From Winogradskyella helgolandensis (GTDB lineage: Bacteria; Bacteroidota; Bacteroidia; Flavobacteriales; Flavobacteriaceae), in NCBI RefSeq assembly GCF_013404085.1, contig NZ_JABFHO010000001.1, positions 310,001-374,000 of the forward strand: DNA of 64,000 bases, read 5' to 3'. The position numbers were made by a program, and so were the translations under genes. The notes below the pieces were generated by a model that did no database searches, was not told the origin of the DNA, and worked only from the letters and a program-made list of their open reading frames with translations. Of the stretch, positions 1 to 9,364 are shown one piece after another (position 1 is the stretch's first letter; each line of letters begins with the position of its first letter).

Positions 1-833
1 CTATTAGAAAATGTTATGGTTTTAGCTAATTGTTTTTCTAAGTTATCATCGCTATGACCTTTATATTTTAGAATCGGGATGCCTTTTAAAACATAAGCTC
101 CTTTAATAGGCACAATCTCAATTTTTAACTGATGCTCTTCTGCTAAATCAGCTAAAGAATTTAAACCTACATCTTGCATATAACCTGTTGAATCTGCCAT
201 AACATGGTTCCAATTTGAAGTATCTTCAAACGCTGTGTCATTATGTTTTTCGTCTTCAATCAATTTGTCTAATCGGACCTTAGCTTTCTTAAAGATTTTA
301 TCCATAATGGTATTTACCTGAATTTCTTGAGAAATAGAATGGATAAAATAAATAAAAGACCCCAAACTCAAAGTCATAAATACAATGCTTAGCAACACCG
401 AAAAACCAGGCAGTTGGTATTTGTCACCTTGAGGTGTTATGGACACCAGGGTGAAAATGCAATACAATAATGTGGAATTATAAATCCCTAAAATAATTTG
501 ATGTCGTCTATTGGAAATCAATCCCGGAAGCAATCGAGGTGAAAAGTTACTTGACGCCTGATTCAATAAAATCATTACCATTGAAAAACTAAACACCATT
601 ATTGAAATTAGGCCTGCAATAAATGTGGTGAGTAAACTTCTAGCGGTTTCCGTATTATTAACCACTAAAATTGGTGCATGTTCAACGAGGTATTTAGAGA
701 TACCCTTACTTTCTAAATAAATCATGAAGAATGCAAAAAGCATCCCAAAAAGACTAATAATTGAGGGATAAAAAGCAATATTACTTTCTAACTTATCTAA
801 TGATTTTAGGATTTTGTAAATGTACTTCTTCAC
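1..833 (-). CDS. DUF2254 family membrane protein, 3' end cut off by window edge
   Basis: The frame is open from a GTG at 833 to the left edge, about 277 codons, with no stop, so the C-terminus lies outside the window. I translated it directly. The first ~150 residues are hydrophobic, with about four membrane segments. They contain the family's recognisable stretch FSMVMILLNQASSNFSPRLL followed by a Leu/Tyr-rich helix. That matches DUF2254, a predicted inner-membrane protein of unknown function. A soluble region follows. GTG is chosen as start because an in-frame stop lies four codons upstream (843-845) and the next ATG falls inside the first membrane helix. It lies 110 bp downstream of egtD on the same strand; the spacer holds only an AT-rich 8-bp inverted repeat (860-878), so co-transcription is possible but not shown. 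Family assignment is from memory of the motif. Confidence 0.75.
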   Translation of the reverse strand, partial: MKKYIYKILKSLDKLESNIAFYPSIISLFGMLFAFFMIYLESKGISKYLVEHAPILVVNNTETARSLLTTFIAGLISIMVFSFSMVMILLNQASSNFSPRLLPGLISNRRHQIILGIYNSTLLYCIFTLVSITPQGDKYQLPGFSVLLSIVFMTLSLGSFIYFIHSISQEIQVNTIMDKIFKKAKVRLDKLIEDEKHNDTAFEDTSNWNHVMADSTGYMQDVGLNSLADLAEEHQLKIEIVPIKGAYVLKGIPILKYKGHSDDNLEKQLAKTITFSN

Positions 834-943
834 GCTTAAGAGTTATAACACTAGTCATCATTGAAAAAAATTTTCAATTCAGCCTCAAGAAACACCTTTA
901 TAAGTGAATCACTTAACCCAAACGCATTAGGTTTTAATCGGTA

Positions 944-1882
944 TCATTTTGTCCACAAACTATCTGTGAAGTAATGTTTACAATCTAAGAAGTTATTTTC
1001 TACAGTAAAATCGGCATGGTTTGCTAACTCGCTAATCTCTTCTAAGGCATATTTTTTAGACAATTCGGTCCAGATTAATTCATCATAATCCAAATGAACA
1101 ACCTCGTTTATGGCCTTAAGATGCACCGTTTGTTTTCTAAGACTAACGATGTAGCTTTTTACATTTCCAGTGGTTGGATTGTAATAGCAGTAAAAATCAA
1201 AATCATCAATTTTAAAATCGGCATCTAATTCACGGTTTATTCTCACCAATAAGTTGAGATTAAAGCGCTTTGTAATCCCATGCTTATCATAATAGGCATT
1301 ATGAATAATAATTGGATTTTTCTTTAAGTCAAAACCGATTAACAGCTTGTCACCAGTTTTCATGTTTTTATTAAAAAGCTGTAATAATTCCTCAGCCTTA
1401 TCCTGCAAATAGTTTCCAATATTACCACCCAAAAACAATAATAGACTAGGATAATCACTTTGTCTGTTATCTTTCAATATTTCAAAATAATCACCCACTT
1501 TTGGATGAATTTTTAGAGCTGGTAATTTTTCTTTTAAGCGCTGTGTGAGAATATCAATGGCCTCTTGAGATATATCGATAGGGATATAATGGAAGTCCAC
1601 GTTGTTATTCACTAAATATTCTAAAAGTTTAAATGTTTTAAAACCATCACCTGCACCCAATTCTACAATATTAAAAGGCCCTGAAAACTTTAAGGCTTCA
1701 ATAATTTGTTTGGATTGCATAGACAAAATCTCAAACTCTGAATTGGTTGGATAATATTCTGGCATATTCATTATTTCTTGAAATATGCGACTGCCATTAT
1801 CGTCGTAAAAATACTTAGATGGCAAGTGTTTATTTTTGGCAGTTAAGCCCTTAAGCACATCATTTGCGAAGTTATCTGTCAT
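944..1882 (-). CDS. egtD: L-histidine N-alpha-methyltransferase, EgtD-like
   Basis: EgtD trimethylates the alpha-amino group of histidine with three SAM to give hercynine, the first step of ergothioneine synthesis. At 312 residues it has the usual family length. The N-terminal signature LPSKYFYDDNGSRIFQEI (about 20-37) and PEYYPTNSE are typical of the family. A SAM-binding VELGAGDG loop is at 73-80, and a LFLGGNIGNY stretch lies further on. The start codon directly follows the stop of egtB (TAA then ATG, no gap), which implies translational coupling. The pair is the last step of a minus-strand run starting at selO. The family is certain; histidine as substrate is inferred from the egtB partner. 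Confidence 0.9.
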   Translation of the reverse strand: MTDNFANDVLKGLTAKNKHLPSKYFYDDNGSRIFQEIMNMPEYYPTNSEFEILSMQSKQIIEALKFSGPFNIVELGAGDGFKTFKLLEYLVNNNVDFHYIPIDISQEAIDILTQRLKEKLPALKIHPKVGDYFEILKDNRQSDYPSLLLFLGGNIGNYLQDKAEELLQLFNKNMKTGDKLLIGFDLKKNPIIIHNAYYDKHGITKRFNLNLLVRINRELDADFKIDDFDFYCYYNPTTGNVKSYIVSLRKQTVHLKAINEVVHLDYDELIWTELSKKYALEEISELANHADFTVENNFLDCKHYFTDSLWTK

Positions 1883-3049
1883 TTATCTTGCTAATCTAAT
1901 TCCTGAAAATAGCCAACGCATGTCTGGCTGAAAAAAGTTTCTATAAGTTGGTCTGCAATGGTTTTTTGAAGTCGCTACTGAGCCACCTCGCAATACCATT
2001 TGATTCACCATAAATTTACCATTATATTCACCAAGCGCACCGTCTACCTTGGTATAATTAGGATAAGGTAAGTACGCACTATTAGTCCATTCCCACAGCT
2101 GGCCAAAACTAAATTTATGTGAGGCTACTTCCCATTCAAACTCGGTTGGTAAACGCATCCCTTTCCATTGTGCAAAGGCATATGCTTCGTAAAATGTGAT
2201 ATGGGTTACCGGCAAATCACCATCTACCTCAACGAAACCATTGAGTGTGTATTGCATCCATTTTCCATCGACATGATGCCAATATAAAGGTGCTTCTAAA
2301 TTGTTATTTTGAACATAATCCCAACCCTCAGCATGCCAATGATTAAAATCTTTATAACCACCTGCATCTATAAATTCAATATACTCTGAATTGGTGACGA
2401 GTTGATTTGAGATTTCAAAATCATGAAGATACACTTTGTGCCTTCCTAATTCATTATCAAAACAAAAGCCTTCACCTTTATGACCAATTTCGTAAACGCC
2501 TTCTTTAATTTGAAGGAATTCTTGTGGTTCATTGTCGGCTTGCAACTGAATTTTATAACCTAAAACAGGAAATGAAGGTTGATTCCCAAAAATATATTTG
2601 ATATCGTAAATTAATAATTCTTGATGCTGTTGCTCGTGCTGTAAACCAATCTCTATAATATTAGAAATGTCCTCAGAAGTTCCATTAGAAATAAATTCTG
2701 AAAGTTGTGCATTTACATAAGCTCTATAATCGAGAACTTCCTGTAATGTTGGCCGTGTCATTAAGCCACGCTCAGCTCTCATTACACGTTTGCCAACGTT
2801 ATTGTAATAACTATTAAAGTAATAGGCGAAATCATCGTTAAACAATTCATAATCTGCTTTATATTCAGAAAGTATAAATTGCTCAAAAAACCAAGTTGTA
2901 TGTGCCAAATGCCATTTGGGTGGTGACACAAATTCTGCTGGCTGAATAGATACATCTTCCGCCTGAAGCGATTTACAAATCAGTTCTGTTTGATGCCTAA
3001 CTTCTAAGAAGCGTTCTTTAGTTATGGTATGGTTTGTTATTGTTTCCAC
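1883..3049 (-). CDS. egtB: Ergothioneine biosynthesis sulfoxide synthase, EgtB-like
   Basis: EgtB is a non-haem iron enzyme that forms the C-S bond between hercynine and a thiol donor using O2. The 388 residues show an N-terminal DinB-like helical domain with the iron ligands in place: His50 in WHLAHTTWFFE, and His138/His142 in LQHEQQHQEL. A C-terminal formylglycine-generating-enzyme-type domain follows (about 180-388), ending LFSGIRLAR. No egtA, egtC or egtE is visible nearby. The thiol donor (gamma-glutamylcysteine or cysteine) therefore cannot be told, and the C-S lyase must be encoded elsewhere or be a generic PLP enzyme. It lies 6 bp after the hydrolase-OsmC gene and directly abuts egtD. 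Confidence 0.88.
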   Translation of the reverse strand: METITNHTITKERFLEVRHQTELICKSLQAEDVSIQPAEFVSPPKWHLAHTTWFFEQFILSEYKADYELFNDDFAYYFNSYYNNVGKRVMRAERGLMTRPTLQEVLDYRAYVNAQLSEFISNGTSEDISNIIEIGLQHEQQHQELLIYDIKYIFGNQPSFPVLGYKIQLQADNEPQEFLQIKEGVYEIGHKGEGFCFDNELGRHKVYLHDFEISNQLVTNSEYIEFIDAGGYKDFNHWHAEGWDYVQNNNLEAPLYWHHVDGKWMQYTLNGFVEVDGDLPVTHITFYEAYAFAQWKGMRLPTEFEWEVASHKFSFGQLWEWTNSAYLPYPNYTKVDGALGEYNGKFMVNQMVLRGGSVATSKNHCRPTYRNFFQPDMRWLFSGIRLAR

Positions 3050-3055
3050 GCTAAT

Positions 3056-4273
3056 TTATAATATTTCAGTTTCAAAAACGACTTCGCTTGCAATGGTTTT
3101 GTGCACAGGGCAACGCGAGGAAATTTCTTTTAAACGGTCTTTTTGTTCTGTTGTCAAATCACCAATCAATTTTAACTTTTTGCTAATGTGGTCTAAGTAT
3201 TTTGGCTGCTCTGTAACAAGATTTAAATCATCACTATGTTTTCTAGAGTGTGATATATAAACATAGACTTCTCTTAAATCCCATTTTTTTCGTTCGGCAT
3301 ACATTTTTAAGGTCATTACCGTACAAGCTGCTAATGCGGCATTGAGATATTCGTATGGTGAAGGGCCAAAATCACTTCCACCAACACTTGCAGGTTCATC
3401 GGCAATGAACGCGTGATTTTTAGTTTGGATTTCCGTGGTAAAGTTGTTTTCGACAATATTTAAATGACCAACTAGTTGCTCACCTTCGGTACTTAACATT
3501 TTATTTTTAGCCTTAGGGAAATAACGCTTAGCCCAAGTTCCTATAATTTCACCAACATATTGACTATCTTCTTCTTTAGTTAGTAAATGATCCGCATTAT
3601 CTAAAGTTACAAAACTCTTTGGATGGTGTGCCTTTTTGTATAATTTCTCAGCGTTTTCAATACCCACTATTTTATCGAAAGGCGCATGCATAATCAATAG
3701 CGGTTTGCGTAAATCTTTAACTATTGTAGGCAAGTCCGTTTTATCAAATTCTTCAACAAAATCTTGGTTGATAACAAATGGACGACCACCAATATTTACT
3801 TCTACATCGCCTTTTTCTGCAGAGTCTTCAACCTGATGCGAAAATAAATGCTTTACATGATTTACTGTTGATGGCGCACCTACAGTAGCAACTGCTTTTA
3901 CTGTTTCAAGCTTTGAAGCCGCCACTAATACGGCTGCTCCACCTAATGAATGCCCAACCAATAAGCTTGGCGCTTGGTAGTGTTCTTCCATGTATTTATG
4001 GACATCTAACAAATCATCTACATTTGCAGAAAAATGACTATCAGCAAATTCGCCTTCACTACGACCTAAGCCTGTAAAATCGAAACGCAACACCGCAAAG
4101 CCATTTTGAGTTAATGCTCTACTCACATTTCTAACAGCACTTAAGCTACTGCTACATGTAAAACAATGTGCAAAAATGGCATAGTAATTTGGTTTCTGAT
4201 TGGCTGGTAATTCTAAATTGGCATTGAGAATAAGGCCTTTTCTATTTTTTATCTTGAGTTTTGTGCTTTTCAT
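3056..4273 (-). CDS. Bifunctional alpha/beta-hydrolase and OsmC-family protein
   Basis: Two domains are fused. Residues 1 to about 255 form an alpha/beta hydrolase: [10 protein letters not shown] oxyanion region, the nucleophile elbow GHSLGG with Ser109, and a late Asp/His region ([16 protein letters not shown]). Residues from about 265 on form an OsmC/Ohr-like domain with two cysteines in the expected setting, Cys317 in [13 protein letters not shown] and Cys388 in [10 protein letters not shown]. OsmC/Ohr proteins reduce organic hydroperoxides through such a cysteine pair. The hydrolase half may release peroxidised acyl groups, which is inference. This fusion is a recurrent architecture, so it is not a local artefact. 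It is packed between DUF427 (9-bp gap) and egtB (6-bp gap), which supports a role in oxidative-stress defence. Confidence 0.9.
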   Translation of the reverse strand: MKSTKLKIKNRKGLILNANLELPANQKPNYYAIFAHCFTCSSSLSAVRNVSRALTQNGFAVLRFDFTGLGRSEGEFADSHFSANVDDLLDVHKYMEEHYQAPSLLVGHSLGGAAVLVAASKLETVKAVATVGAPSTVNHVKHLFSHQVEDSAEKGDVEVNIGGRPFVINQDFVEEFDKTDLPTIVKDLRKPLLIMHAPFDKIVGIENAEKLYKKAHHPKSFVTLDNADHLLTKEEDSQYVGEIIGTWAKRYFPKAKNKMLSTEGEQLVGHLNIVENNFTTEIQTKNHAFIADEPASVGGSDFGPSPYEYLNAALAACTVMTLKMYAERKKWDLREVYVYISHSRKHSDDLNLVTEQPKYLDHISKKLKLIGDLTTEQKDRLKEISSRCPVHKTIASEVVFETEIL

Positions 4274-4282
4274 AACCTAATT

Positions 4283-4564
4283 TTAATCTTCAATTGTTAC
4301 ACCTCTCCAAAAAGCGACATGGTTTTTAATCCCCTTTGCCAATTCTGATACTTCTGGATAAAACCAAGCTGCATCCTTATTTTCCTTACCATCAACCTCT
4401 ATCGTATAGTACGATGCTGTGCCTTTCCATGGGCATACAGAGTTTAAGTCACTTGGTTTAAAAAATTCCTTTTTTATACTTTCGTGAGGAAAATAATGAT
4501 TTCTTTCTATTACTATAGTGTCATTACTTTCTGCTATGACTTTATTATTCCAAATTGCTTTCAT
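4283..4564 (-). CDS. DUF427 domain-containing protein
   Basis: This small 93-residue protein matches the DUF427 family over its full length. The diagnostic features are the opening MKAIWNNKVIAES, the YFPHESIKKEFF stretch, the central CPWKGTASYYTIEVDGK with its conserved Cys-Pro-Trp-Lys-Gly, and the late AWFYPEVSELAKGIKNHVAFW. The biochemical function of the family is not established. It belongs to the redox operon, 60 bp downstream of the flavodoxin-like reductase and 9 bp upstream of the hydrolase-OsmC gene, so a stress-related role is plausible by context only. Confidence 0.88.
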   Translation of the reverse strand: MKAIWNNKVIAESNDTIVIERNHYFPHESIKKEFFKPSDLNSVCPWKGTASYYTIEVDGKENKDAAWFYPEVSELAKGIKNHVAFWRGVTIED

Positions 4565-4624
4565 CTTTATTGTTTTTTATCAAACAGAAACTTTAATCTC
4601 GCTCCATTTGTGGATGCTTAATTT

Positions 4625-5350
4625 CTATCTGTATTCTGGATTTTCAAAAGACCAATGTGTACCACTGTCCCATGCTTCTCGAGAATTACCGTAATTACTA
4701 TATCCTTTATTTTCTTTCAATAGCTTTGCTAAATGTAAAAGGTTGTAAGTCATAAATGTGGTGTTTCTATTGGTGAATTCTGAATCAAAACCTACTGGGG
4801 GATTGATGCTTTTATCTTTCCATTTAGTATCACCATAACTTGGTCCTGGTCCTACTTCGCCAATCCATCCACAATCGGCTTGCGGCGGAATAGAATAACC
4901 GACATGCTGCAGCGAATACAATATTCCCATAGCACAATGTTTTACGCCGTCTTCATTACCCGTTACCATACATCCTCCTACTTTACCATAGAAAACATAT
5001 TGTCCTTTATCGTTGGTTTCTCCGCTCATAGCATACAAACGTTCAATTAACTTTTGCGCTTCAGAAGATTTTTCACCTAACCAAATTGGTGTTCCTACGA
5101 TTAAGACATCGGCTTCACTCACTTTTTTATAAATACTTGGCCAGTCATCTTTCACCCAACCGTGTTCTGTCATATTTGGATACACACCAACAGCGACATC
5201 TAAATCTATAAGTCGAATCGTTTCAAAAGATACGTTCTCCTTTTTTAAAATATTTTGAGAGACCTCCATAAGCGTTTCGGTATGACTTACTGCAGGTGAT
5301 TTCTTTAATGTGCAATTGATGTATAATACTTTAAGTTTTGAAAAATCCAT
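4625..5350 (-). CDS. Flavodoxin-fold NAD(P)H-dependent oxidoreductase
   Basis: This is a 241-residue flavodoxin-like FMN reductase/quinone reductase type protein, predicted cytoplasmic. It begins with a beta strand and phosphate-binding region (KVLYINCTLKKSPAVSHTETL). It continues with the typical DVLIVGTPIWLGEKSSEAQKLIERL flavin-contact segment near residue 80, which marks the flavodoxin_2/FMN_red superfamily. A GKVGGCMVTGNEDGVKHC stretch follows, usual in this subgroup. The electron acceptor cannot be read from sequence. It sits 22 bp after selO and 60 bp before DUF427 on the same strand, so it is presumably part of the redox operon. Confidence 0.88.
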   Translation of the reverse strand: MDFSKLKVLYINCTLKKSPAVSHTETLMEVSQNILKKENVSFETIRLIDLDVAVGVYPNMTEHGWVKDDWPSIYKKVSEADVLIVGTPIWLGEKSSEAQKLIERLYAMSGETNDKGQYVFYGKVGGCMVTGNEDGVKHCAMGILYSLQHVGYSIPPQADCGWIGEVGPGPSYGDTKWKDKSINPPVGFDSEFTNRNTTFMTYNLLHLAKLLKENKGYSNYGNSREAWDSGTHWSFENPEYR

Positions 5351-5372
5351 TGTTCTGTTTTTTTATTAAAAA

Positions 5373-6935
5373 TTAAGAGCTGCAACTCAACATAGAGCAA
5401 CCTACTTTATGTCGTGCCCACTCTGGGCGTTTGGCAAACCACTTTTCGTGCTCTGGCTGCTCATCGTAAGGTTTTTTAAGTAGTTGAAATAATTCATCTA
5501 CCAAACCATAATCACCCTCATCCGCTTTATCGATAGCTAACTGCGCCATATAATTTCTAAGCACATATTTTGGGTTTACAGCATTCATGTTTTGTTGACG
5601 TTCTGAATCTGTAATTGTCTCCTTCTGCAAGCGTTGGTCGTAAGCTTTGAACCAAACTTTCCATTGCATTAAATTATCTTCGGTTAATTCTTCAGGTTTA
5701 TAGAATGCGTTTTCTATGATTTCTATGCCATTGTCCGGATTATCTTTTTTGTAGTTCGCTAATAATCGGAATGCTATCGTCATATCGGTTTCAGACAACA
5801 ATAAACAATCTTCAAAATCTTGTATCAATTTGGCATCGTCCTCAAGTTCTACTTGCAACCCTAATTTAGAGCGCATCATTTGAAGTGATTGCTTTTCAAA
5901 ATCAACCTGATACTGATTTAAAATAGCTTCTATAGGTTCGGCTTCTTCAATTAACGGATATAAGGCATTGGCGAGTTGTAATAAATTCCAAAGTCCAATA
6001 TTGGGCTGATTACCAAAACGGTAACGTTTGTTCTGTTTGTCTGTGGTGTTTGGTGTCCAGCCAAAATCAAAATCTTCTAGCCATCCATAAGGCCCATAAT
6101 CTATGGTTAAGCCTAGAATGGACATGTTATCGGTATTCATCACTCCATGAACAAAACCAACGCGTTGCCAGTGGATAATCATATCTAAAGTGCGTTGTGT
6201 CACCGCTTCAAAAAATTTAATGTATGTCTCTTTTGAAGGTTTACCCAATTCTGGATAAAAGTATTTTATAGTATAATCGGTTAGTTTTTTGAGGTTTTTA
6301 ATATCGTTTCGTGCTGCAAATAACTCGAAATTACCAAACCGAATAAAAGTCGGTGCTACTCTAGCGACGATAGCTCCTTTTTCATAATCGGCATTACCGT
6401 TATAAAGCATATCTCGCAAAACATCATCACCAGACAATATTAAACTCAGCGCTCTGGTAGTGGGCACACCCAAATGACACATGGCTTCGCTACATAAATA
6501 CTCGCGAATAGAAGAACGTAAAACCGCCAACCCATCACCTTGCCTTGAGTATGGTGTTTCGCCAGACCCTTTTAGTTGAATGGCCCACCGTTTATTATTT
6601 TGCTCAATTTCGAATAGATTTATTGCTCTTCCATCGCCTAATTGTCCAGCCCAATTGCCAAATTGATGACCAGCATAGGCCATAGCATAAGGTTTTGTTT
6701 TTGGATAAACTTTAGAGCCCGAAAAAACCTCTAAAAAGTCTTTTGAATTGATATCTTCTTCCTCTAAACCAATGGCATTAGCCATCTCTATTGAAGCATG
6801 AATTAATTTAGGCTGCGATGGTATTCTAGGATTAACAAACGAATGTGTGGCTTCAGAGACTTGGCGTCTGCTATTATCCGTATTAGAATCTGAAGGTAAC
6901 TCTTTACTAAATGTATCTTTTATGTGTAACTTCAT
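5373..6935 (-). CDS. selO: Protein adenylyltransferase SelO (YdiU family)
   Basis: SelO is a pseudokinase-fold enzyme that transfers AMP from ATP to Ser/Thr/Tyr of target proteins and links redox state to AMPylation. Length is 520 residues, close to the bacterial norm. Visible signatures are GHQFGNWAGQLGDGRAI, LKGSGETPYSRQGDGLAVL, RSSIREYL and the catalytic/metal region HGVMNTDNMSI followed nine residues later by the DYGP aspartate. The C-terminus ends SMLSCSS: the position that carries selenocysteine in animal SelO is a cysteine here, as in other bacteria. It is the first gene of the minus-strand redox operon. An inverted repeat (6945-6957/7040-7052) lies just upstream. Confidence 0.93.
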   Translation of the reverse strand: MKLHIKDTFSKELPSDSNTDNSRRQVSEATHSFVNPRIPSQPKLIHASIEMANAIGLEEEDINSKDFLEVFSGSKVYPKTKPYAMAYAGHQFGNWAGQLGDGRAINLFEIEQNNKRWAIQLKGSGETPYSRQGDGLAVLRSSIREYLCSEAMCHLGVPTTRALSLILSGDDVLRDMLYNGNADYEKGAIVARVAPTFIRFGNFELFAARNDIKNLKKLTDYTIKYFYPELGKPSKETYIKFFEAVTQRTLDMIIHWQRVGFVHGVMNTDNMSILGLTIDYGPYGWLEDFDFGWTPNTTDKQNKRYRFGNQPNIGLWNLLQLANALYPLIEEAEPIEAILNQYQVDFEKQSLQMMRSKLGLQVELEDDAKLIQDFEDCLLLSETDMTIAFRLLANYKKDNPDNGIEIIENAFYKPEELTEDNLMQWKVWFKAYDQRLQKETITDSERQQNMNAVNPKYVLRNYMAQLAIDKADEGDYGLVDELFQLLKKPYDEQPEHEKWFAKRPEWARHKVGCSMLSCSS

Positions 6936-6944
6936 CTATCTAAT

Positions 6945-7052
6945 TTAGCATTTGAGTGACTTAAATATGGTAAGTAATTTTAGCATTGCAATAAACCATT
7001 TAATATTACAATTGTTTATAAAAATACGATTTCATATTAACTCAAATGCTAA
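6945..7052. repeat. 13-bp inverted repeat upstream of selO
   Basis: TTAGCATTTGAGT at 6945-6957 is repeated as its exact reverse complement at 7040-7052. The pair encloses about 82 bp of AT-rich sequence that also contains a partial third copy (TTAGCATT). It lies upstream of selO and downstream of the GH97 gene. It could be a pair of regulator sites, the ends of a tiny non-autonomous element, or chance. No promoter element of the TAnnTTTG type was found in the interval. The rest of the 6936-7183 spacer shows only a short 15-bp palindrome (7123-7137), with no U-tract directly after it. Confidence 0.4.
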
Positions 7053-7183
7053 GTCAACGGATTGAGCTCTGCAAATTTTAGTTAAAATTCTAAAATTATG
7101 AAGCAAAAAAGACCATACTGAGAGCGTAAGTTACGCTACAAAATGATTAAAATATTGAACAACAGTATAGCTTCGATTTTAAA

Positions 7184-9304
7184 CTACTTCTTCATCAGAC
7201 TAATTGCAAACCCACCACCTTCGGCTAGTTGTACGCTTAATGTCGAACCCTTTTTAACTTCAATTTTTTCAATAGAAATATCTAATGGATTGTTATCCCA
7301 ATGCGCCTTGTCTCCATCTTTATAGATAATCACTTCATAAATTTGGTTCTCATCTAAAAAGTCAAAAACAACATCAATATTTCTAGAATTTTCATCCGTT
7401 ATACCACCAACAAACCAATTCCCAGTCTCTCTTTCTTTTCTAGCAATGGTGACATAATCTCCAACTTCACCATTTAAAACTTTAGTGGTTTCCCAATCGA
7501 CACCAACATCTTTGATAAATTGCAAAGGTTCTGGATTCGCTTCGTAATGCTCTACTAAATCGGCAGCCATCTGTACCGGACTGTAAATAACCACATACAA
7601 GGCTAATTGCTGCGCAATGGTTGTATTCACTTGATTGTCCTTTTTGTATTCGTCAAATTTTATATTAAAAATACCAGGAGTAAAATCAATTGGTCCAGAC
7701 AGCATTCTTGTAAAAGCTACAATTGGTAGATGCTCTGGTGGGTTACCTCCATCTGTTGCCCACGCGTTAAATTCTTGCCCTCTTAACCCTTCTCTCGAAA
7801 TTGTATTTGGATAGGTTCGTCTTAGACCTGTTGCTTTAATCGGTTCATGTGCGTTGATAGCCACTTCATATTTCGCTGCTTTTTCAACGGTATTGTTATA
7901 ATGATTCACCATATATTGGCCATGATGGTATTCTCCTTTGGGTAGTATTTTTCCAACATAACCTGTTTTAACGGTATGCATACCGTATTTCTGCATCAAA
8001 GCGAAAGCCGTATCTTGTTGCTTAGTGTATGTTTCCGTTGCTGCAGAGGTTTCATGGTGCATGATAATATCTACGCCTTTTTCCTTTCCATAACGCACAA
8101 CTTCTTCAATATCGTAATCTGGATATGTGGTTACAAAATCGAAAACACCTTCACGGTCCTCAAAACCAATCCAATGTTCCCAACCGGTATTCCAGCCTTC
8201 CACTAAAACGCCACCTATATTATTTTTAGCTGAAAAATCAATAAATCGTTTTACATTTTCGGTATTGGCGCCATGAGTTCCATTAGATGTTCCACCATCT
8301 GTCCATGTACTCATATCTTGAGTCATTCCGTAATCCCAAGACGATTTCCCTAAGTGCATTTCCCACCAAACCCCTGTATATTTCATCGGCTTAAACCAAG
8401 ACACATCACCTAGTTTGTTCGGCTCGTTTAGATTAACAATAAGCTTAGATTCAATTAAATCGGGAGCGTTATCCGTAATTTGAATCGTTCTCCAAGGGGT
8501 ATTGAAAGGCATCGTGCGTTTCACCTTGTAATCTGTATTTTCTGAACCTACTAAATTACTTTTCAGGTTCAAATTTTCAGTATCAACTTTTAAGGTCATT
8601 CCAGAATAATCTACTAAAGCAGCTTCATGAAAACTTAAATGTGTTCCATCACTTCCCACCATAGTAACCGGTGTATTTACAGCATTTTCAGGAATGTAAG
8701 TTTGTGCTAAATTTTTATGATTTGCAAATTGCAAAGCATCAATTTCAGACAATTTTGTTGTATTGTATAAATGTTCGTAGATATCCCAATCTCCTGGAAT
8801 CCAAAAGGTTTTATAATCTTCTGTAAGGTTGAATTCAGTATGCTCTTCTGTTATAAAAACATCCCCTTTTAATCGAGCTTGTTGTGGGAATTCGTATCTA
8901 AATCCAATACCATCATCATAAGCTTTAAACACGATATTTAAAAAACGTTCTGGACTTGTTTTTTCTTGAAGCTCAATCTTTAGTTCATTATAATGGTTAA
9001 CCACATCTAATTGTTCTCCCCAAGGCATTTGCCAAGTTTCATTGAAGGTTGAACTACTTGTATTTTTAATTATGAAATTCTTATTAAAAGCCGGAACATC
9101 TTTAAATTCAAAACCTAAATAAGAGGTATCAACAACCGTTTTATTATTGAACTGAACCGTATAAAATGGTCGTCCTTCATTATTGATATTAAAATCAATT
9201 ACCACTTTTTCGTCTGGTGAACTGATTTGTGTGGTTTGTTTTTTTTCTGAATTGCATGAGAATAATGCCAATGCGATTGCAAAAACTAAAATGTATACTT
9301 TCAT
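7184..9304 (-). CDS. GH97 family alpha-glucosidase, SusB-like lipoprotein
   Basis: GH97 enzymes cleave alpha-glucosidic bonds from the non-reducing end of maltodextrins; SusB of the Bacteroides starch system is the model. The 706-residue product has a lipoprotein signal ending ALFSC (Cys about 17), the N-terminal beta-sandwich opening SSPDEKVVIDFNIN, and a TIM-barrel with the family stretches GGVLVEGWNTGWEHW and INAHEPIKATGLRRTYPN. A late LSGPIDFTPGIF region is also typical. Glutamate rather than aspartate in the AHE motif fits the inverting SusB-type branch, though I did not align it. It is the last gene of the left arm of the glucan locus and is probably periplasm-facing. Confidence 0.92.
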   Translation of the reverse strand: MKVYILVFAIALALFSCNSEKKQTTQISSPDEKVVIDFNINNEGRPFYTVQFNNKTVVDTSYLGFEFKDVPAFNKNFIIKNTSSSTFNETWQMPWGEQLDVVNHYNELKIELQEKTSPERFLNIVFKAYDDGIGFRYEFPQQARLKGDVFITEEHTEFNLTEDYKTFWIPGDWDIYEHLYNTTKLSEIDALQFANHKNLAQTYIPENAVNTPVTMVGSDGTHLSFHEAALVDYSGMTLKVDTENLNLKSNLVGSENTDYKVKRTMPFNTPWRTIQITDNAPDLIESKLIVNLNEPNKLGDVSWFKPMKYTGVWWEMHLGKSSWDYGMTQDMSTWTDGGTSNGTHGANTENVKRFIDFSAKNNIGGVLVEGWNTGWEHWIGFEDREGVFDFVTTYPDYDIEEVVRYGKEKGVDIIMHHETSAATETYTKQQDTAFALMQKYGMHTVKTGYVGKILPKGEYHHGQYMVNHYNNTVEKAAKYEVAINAHEPIKATGLRRTYPNTISREGLRGQEFNAWATDGGNPPEHLPIVAFTRMLSGPIDFTPGIFNIKFDEYKKDNQVNTTIAQQLALYVVIYSPVQMAADLVEHYEANPEPLQFIKDVGVDWETTKVLNGEVGDYVTIARKERETGNWFVGGITDENSRNIDVVFDFLDENQIYEVIIYKDGDKAHWDNNPLDISIEKIEVKKGSTLSVQLAEGGGFAISLMKK

Positions 9305-9322
9305 AATATTTATAATATTTAA

Positions 9323-9353
9323 GACCTGTCAGGTTTTGGAAACCTTACAGGTC
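9323..9353. repeat. Dispersed intergenic palindrome, copy 1
   Basis: A 31-nt hairpin fills the spacer between the GH97 and GH13 genes. The arms GACCTGTCAGGTTT and AAACCTTACAGGTC are complementary at 13 of 14 positions around a 3-nt centre. Related sequences occur in three other spacers of the same gene series (11177, 15545, 17580), so this is a member of a dispersed intergenic repeat. It could act as an mRNA processing or stability element inside the operon. Confidence 0.7.
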
Positions 9354-9364
9354 AATTTTATAGC

